A program made the position numbers and the translations under genes. A stretch of 45,697 nt of DNA, taken from assembly GCA_029862125.1 (NCBI GenBank), contig JAOTXY010000023.1:1-45697 (forward strand), in the 5' to 3' direction. Below the pieces are notes generated by a model, which made no database searches, was not told the origin of the DNA, and saw nothing but the letters and a program-made list of their open reading frames with translations. This stretch comes from Gammaproteobacteria bacterium (GTDB lineage: Bacteria > Pseudomonadota > Gammaproteobacteria > GCA-001735895). Shown here one piece after another: positions 42,369 to 45,697 of this stretch. Positions within the stretch are counted from its first letter, which is position 1, and each line of letters opens with the position of its first letter.

Positions 42369-44120
42369 TTACATTGTTTCGGGCGCGGAAACACCCATTA
42401 GCTTAAGACCGTTACGCAACACCTGGCTTATCGCCGACGCCAGCGCCATACGCGCATCACGAAGTTCGACATCGTCGACCATAAACTGGTGCGCGTTATA
42501 CCAGGAGTGAAACAGGTTAGCGAGCTCACGCAGGTAGTTAACCACCAGGTGGGGTTCACGTCGAAGCGCCGCGGCTTCGACCCGTTCCGGGAAAATACTC
42601 AGCTGCTTAACCAGGGCCTGCTCGTGCGTGTTTTCAAGCCGTTCCAGGTTGGCTTCCCCGGTTACGAGGCTGATGCCCTTTTCGGCGCATTGGCGCCTGA
42701 CACTGCAAATACGCGCATGTGCATACTGCAGGTAATAGACCGGGTTGTCATTGGACTGTTCGCGCGCGAGGTCGAGATCAAAATCCATGTGCTGCTCGGT
42801 CTTGCGCATCACGTAAAAGAAACGCGCGGCATCGAGACCAACGTCTTCGCGCAGTTGCCTGAGCGTGACGAACTCCCCAGAGCGCGTCGACATCGAAATC
42901 TTGTTACCGTTTTCGAACAGGTTGGCGAACTGCACCAACTCGACCTCGAGGTTATCGGCATCATAACCAAGTGCAGTCAACGACGCTTTGACACGAGGTA
43001 TATAACCATGATGGTCGGCGCCCCAGATATTAATAACCCTGCCGAAACCGCGATCGAACTTGTTCATGTGGTAGGCGATATCAGAAGCAAAATAAGTGGT
43101 CTGGCCATTTTCACGACGTACCACGCGATCCTTTTCATCACCAAAATCGGTTGAACGAAACCACTGCGCACCATCCTGCTCATAGACATTACCGCTGTCC
43201 TGTAAGCGCTGTATTGCCTGGTCGATCAGGCCATCGTCGCTTAACGAGCGTTCCGAAAACCAGCAATCGAAATCGACGCCGAAGGCATGCAGATCGTTTC
43301 GAATTACGTCAACCAATGTCACCAGTGCCAGGTCGAACACGATTCGGTACTCATTCTCACCCAATAGTGTCTGCGCCTTCTCGATCAAATCATCGATATG
43401 TTTTTCTTTATCTCCGGCTGGTGCATCTTCGCTGACCTCTGCCATCACTTCTGCCACCGGCTTTTGAAAACGCGCTTCGTTTTCGCGATGCAGTGTTGCC
43501 GCAATGTCCCAGACGTAATCACCCTGGTAGCCATTACTCGGGAAGGTTACGGTCTCACCGCAGAGCTCCAGGTACCGTAACCACACCGAAGTTCCGAGAA
43601 TATGCATCTGCCGCCCGGCATCATTGACGTAGTATTCCTGCTGCACCTCGTAACCGACAAAGTTCAGCAGACTAGCGAGCGTCGCACCAATTGCGGCACC
43701 TCGACCATGACCGACATGCAATGGCCCGGTTGGATTGGCGGATACATATTCGATCTGGATCTTGCCCCCCTGGCCGTGCGAGCTGCGACCGAAATCGTCA
43801 CCCTGCTCGAGTACATTGCGAATAATCGAATGGCTGGTCGCGCTGGCGACAAAAAAGTTGATGAAACCCGGACCGGCAACTTCGACTTTTTCAATAGTGT
43901 CGATCGCCGATATCTGGCCGACAATCAGGTCCGCCAGCGTGCGCGGCGGCATGCCGGCTGCCTTGGCCAATGTTAATGCAACATTCGAAGCATAGTCGCC
44001 CTGGCCCGGATCCCTCGCGGGCGTTACCTGGATATTGGCACCGATTTCTGACGGAATCTGGGAAGTCTGCTCAAGCTCGCGTAGAGCCTGTGCAATCAGA
44101 TCGCTAATGATTTGCTTCAA
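42369..44120 (-). CDS. argS: Arginyl-tRNA synthetase
   Basis: A 583-residue class I synthetase. The HIGH-like motif is PLHVGHGRGAAIG near residue 130, and the KMSKS region is replaced by NKISMSTRSG, as is usual in ArgRS. An N-terminal Add-1 domain (~1-110) and a C-terminal anticodon-binding helical domain (~455-583) are present. It is full length. The gene lies between priA (interrupted by the repeat at 44258-44402) and the SPOR gene. Confidence 0.97.
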   Translation of the reverse strand: MKQIISDLIAQALRELEQTSQIPSEIGANIQVTPARDPGQGDYASNVALTLAKAAGMPPRTLADLIVGQISAIDTIEKVEVAGPGFINFFVASATSHSIIRNVLEQGDDFGRSSHGQGGKIQIEYVSANPTGPLHVGHGRGAAIGATLASLLNFVGYEVQQEYYVNDAGRQMHILGTSVWLRYLELCGETVTFPSNGYQGDYVWDIAATLHRENEARFQKPVAEVMAEVSEDAPAGDKEKHIDDLIEKAQTLLGENEYRIVFDLALVTLVDVIRNDLHAFGVDFDCWFSERSLSDDGLIDQAIQRLQDSGNVYEQDGAQWFRSTDFGDEKDRVVRRENGQTTYFASDIAYHMNKFDRGFGRVINIWGADHHGYIPRVKASLTALGYDADNLEVELVQFANLFENGNKISMSTRSGEFVTLRQLREDVGLDAARFFYVMRKTEQHMDFDLDLAREQSNDNPVYYLQYAHARICSVRRQCAEKGISLVTGEANLERLENTHEQALVKQLSIFPERVEAAALRREPHLVVNYLRELANLFHSWYNAHQFMVDDVELRDARMALASAISQVLRNGLKLMGVSAPETM

Positions 44121-44257
44121 GGGTTAAAACTCGCACCCGGGCCGGGGAAAAATGAACGTGGATTTTACCCGAGCTGCCCTGCCTGAGCCACCCATCATTT
44201 TTCTCAATTTATAAATAATTCTCTGGTTTGAGTAATACCCTGCACCCGGAAGATCCA

Positions 44258-44402
44258 GCGACCTTGGGTAAATGTGCGCAAAAGTGTACCGAGGCATGGA
44301 TGCCGCGGTCCGACGCATCGGGGACCAAGCGATTCCATGGATGGACCAACCGGCGCAAGCGCCGGTTGGAAGCGTCTTTTACGCACATTTACCCAAGGTC
44401 GC
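44258..44402. repeat. Composite nested palindrome, type-2 core, 27-bp outer arms
   Basis: The outer arms 44258-44284 and 44376-44402 pair over 27 bp with one mismatch. Inside are GGCATGGATGCC, a GGTCC/GGACC mini-hairpin (44307-44326), CCATGGATGG and the 10-bp hairpin CCAACCGGCG with loop CAAG (44356-44359). The core matches 7309-7375 and the reverse of 36670-36799, but the arms are unrelated. It fills most of the 370-base gap between priA and argS; no gene is seen in the gap. Confidence 0.93.
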
Positions 44403-44452
44403 CAAAGGCCTGAATAACTAACTCCAGAATCTTTTTTGCGGAGCGATGAGTT

Positions 44453-44476
44453 AAAAAATCCCCGCTTTCGCGAGGA
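44453..44476 (-). terminator. Rho-independent terminator of priA
   Basis: On the minus strand the hairpin TCCTCGCGAAAGCGGGGA is followed at once by six T residues, 14 bases past the priA stop. The stem has one mismatch or wobble pair. Confidence 0.75.
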
Positions 44477-44490
44477 TGACAGAGATAAGA

Positions 44491-45697
44491 CTAAAGGTCG
44501 TAGGCGTCGACGTCGATGCTCCAGCTGACGCGGGCACTGCTGCCAAGCTGTTCAATTGTCGGCATGGATTGCTGCATTACCGAGCGCAGCGCCTGGTAAT
44601 CCTGCGAAACCAGGCACAGCTGCGCGCGATAGCGGCCAATACGGCGTGTCATCAAAGCCGGCATCGGTCCGACGCAGGACAGCGAATCGAAGCGACTCGC
44701 GGTTTCCAGTAGCACTCTGATTTCTTCGAGTTTCTTGAGCGCTGCCTTGAGCTCGATCGCATCGGCCCGAAAAATTATCACCCGCGCATAAGGTGGAAAT
44801 CCGAGCAGGCGACGCTCCTGCAACAGGTCGTTGGCAATTTGACGATAGTCCTGCCTGACCAAAGCCTGCATCAAAGGGTGATCCGGAAACCTGGTTTGCA
44901 GGATGGCTTCGCCTTCACGATCGCCCCGCCCCGAGCGTCCGGAAACCTGGAACAGGGTCTGCGCAAGTCGTTCGCTGGCACGATAGGAAGCGCTGAAGAG
45001 TGCCTGGTCAGCATCCAGTACCACGCTCAAGGTTATCGCGGGATAATCATGACCCTTGGCGATCATCTGGGTGCCAATCAGAATGCAGGGTTTCCCGGTT
45101 TGCAATTGTTGCAGCCGCGATTTCAGCGCCTCGCGAGATGCAATCACATCGCGATCGATACGCAGCACCGGCGTGTCCGGGTAACGCTGGGTCAGACCCA
45201 GCTCTAGTTGTTCAGTACCTATGCCGTAGTGTTTGACCTCGTTGTGGCCACAGTCCGGGCAGACTTCAGGTATGCGCTGGGCGAAGCCGCAATGATGGCA
45301 TAACAGGGTCTGCACCGACTGATGCAGGGTCAGGCGTGCATCGCAGTTCTGGCACAGGGACTGCCAGCCACATTCATGGCACATCACGATCGGTGCGAAG
45401 CCGCGACGATTCAGGTAAATCAAAACCTGTCCGGATTGCGCCAGGTGTCGTTCGACATGGGCGAAAGTCTGCGCCGCGCAACCGAATTCTAAGCGATTGT
45501 TACGCACATCGATCAGCTGAATTGGCGGCGGCGGAAATCGGGTCGGGCGCTGATCCAGTCGGTAACGAAAATAGGTATCGCGCTCACAATTGCTAATTGT
45601 TTCCAGCGATGGCGTGGCCGAACCCAGGATGATCGGGATATCGAGCATCTGCGCGCGCTTGATCGCAACATCCCGCGCGTGATAACGCACCCCGTCT
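44491..45697 (-). CDS. priA: Primosomal helicase PriA, C-terminal part, cut by window edge
   Basis: The visible ~400 residues are the C-terminal half of PriA, which restarts stalled forks. The zinc-binding insert CHECGWQSLCQNC ... CHHCGFAQRIPEVCPDCG is present, then helicase motifs (GTEQLE, ILIGTQMIAKGHDYPAITLV-type) and VSGRSGRGDREGEAILQT. The frame is open at 45697 (DGVRYHARDVA), so the gene begins outside the window. The order priA-argS-SPOR gene matches related gammaproteobacteria. Confidence 0.95.
   Translation of the reverse strand, partial: DGVRYHARDVAIKRAQMLDIPIILGSATPSLETISNCERDTYFRYRLDQRPTRFPPPPIQLIDVRNNRLEFGCAAQTFAHVERHLAQSGQVLIYLNRRGFAPIVMCHECGWQSLCQNCDARLTLHQSVQTLLCHHCGFAQRIPEVCPDCGHNEVKHYGIGTEQLELGLTQRYPDTPVLRIDRDVIASREALKSRLQQLQTGKPCILIGTQMIAKGHDYPAITLSVVLDADQALFSASYRASERLAQTLFQVSGRSGRGDREGEAILQTRFPDHPLMQALVRQDYRQIANDLLQERRLLGFPPYARVIIFRADAIELKAALKKLEEIRVLLETASRFDSLSCVGPMPALMTRRIGRYRAQLCLVSQDYQALRSVMQQSMPTIEQLGSSARVSWSIDVDAYDL

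Noticed and set aside
42489-43154. Plus-strand open frame of 221 codons
   Set aside because: It lies wholly inside argS in an opposite frame; argS motifs are intact.

Overview
The window is a gene-dense bacterial chromosome segment, almost certainly from a gammaproteobacterium. The support is gene content and order: priA-argS-SPOR protein, rplU-rpmA-obgE-proB, a Zur/ZnuABC zinc system with a gammaproteobacterial-type Zur box, UbiA and IspB for ubiquinone, Xni, RluE and RlmG. A free-standing ATP sulfurylase and a corrinoid one-carbon cluster point to a marine, metabolically versatile lineage rather than an enteric one. I cannot name the genus. I see no rRNA, tRNA, CRISPR, prophage or transposase.

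Layout. (1) 1-4743, minus strand: a corrinoid-dependent methyl-transfer operon. It holds a corrinoid protein, a DUF1638 protein, a small 'virulence factor' family protein, a MetV-like zinc/iron-sulfur-type protein, MetF, an MtrH/MeTr-like methyltransferase and a RACo-like reductive activator cut by the window edge. (2) 4937-9558: a flavin reductase fused to a degenerate Nudix domain, a membrane-anchored TPR protein, a CntA/GbcA-type Rieske oxygenase and a divergent LysR regulator. (3) 9.8-13.9 kb: GAF protein, UbiA, gamma-carbonic anhydrase, rubredoxin, LysR, EamA permease. (4) 13.9-18.0 kb, minus: DODA-type dioxygenase, FMN reductase, proB, obgE, rpmA, rplU. (5) 18.55-21.5 kb: znuBC-zur and divergent znuA around a Zur box. 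(6) 21.6-24.8 kb, plus: sat, ispB, and a homocysteine methyltransferase. (7) 25-29.2 kb, minus: a basic amino-acid ABC transporter with a guanidinobutyrase/agmatinase-like ureohydrolase. (8) 29.3-31.6 kb, minus: fructosamine-kinase family protein, rluE, xni. (9) 31.7-36.6 kb, plus: TPR protein, L,D-transpeptidase, TfoX-N protein, LemA, DUF2207. (10) 37-45.7 kb: rlmG, fatty acid hydroxylase, Kef-type antiporter, YgjP-like protease, SPOR protein, argS and partial priA.

How the genes may work together. The Rieske oxygenase, corrinoid operon and homocysteine methyltransferase suggest breakdown of quaternary or methylated amines (glycine betaine or carnitine type). Methyl groups would pass through a shared corrinoid protein to tetrahydrofolate (then oxidised via MetF) or to homocysteine. 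The substrate-specific MttB-type methyltransferase is not in the window. The corrinoid protein has a very acidic N-terminus, and both candidate methyl-acceptor enzymes end in arginine-rich tails, which suggests charge-based docking.

The most unusual non-coding signal is a family of composite nested palindromes in intergenic DNA (7.3, 18.2, 18.4, 36.7, 36.85 and 44.3 kb, with relatives at 24.9 and 25.98 kb). Shared core hairpins carrying a CATGGAYG tip are enclosed by long (20-27 bp) perfect or near-perfect inverted arms whose sequence differs at each locus. One core hairpin has its loop inverted between copies. I do not recognise this as a named element. Locus-specific arms around shared cores suggest a template-switching or fold-back mechanism.
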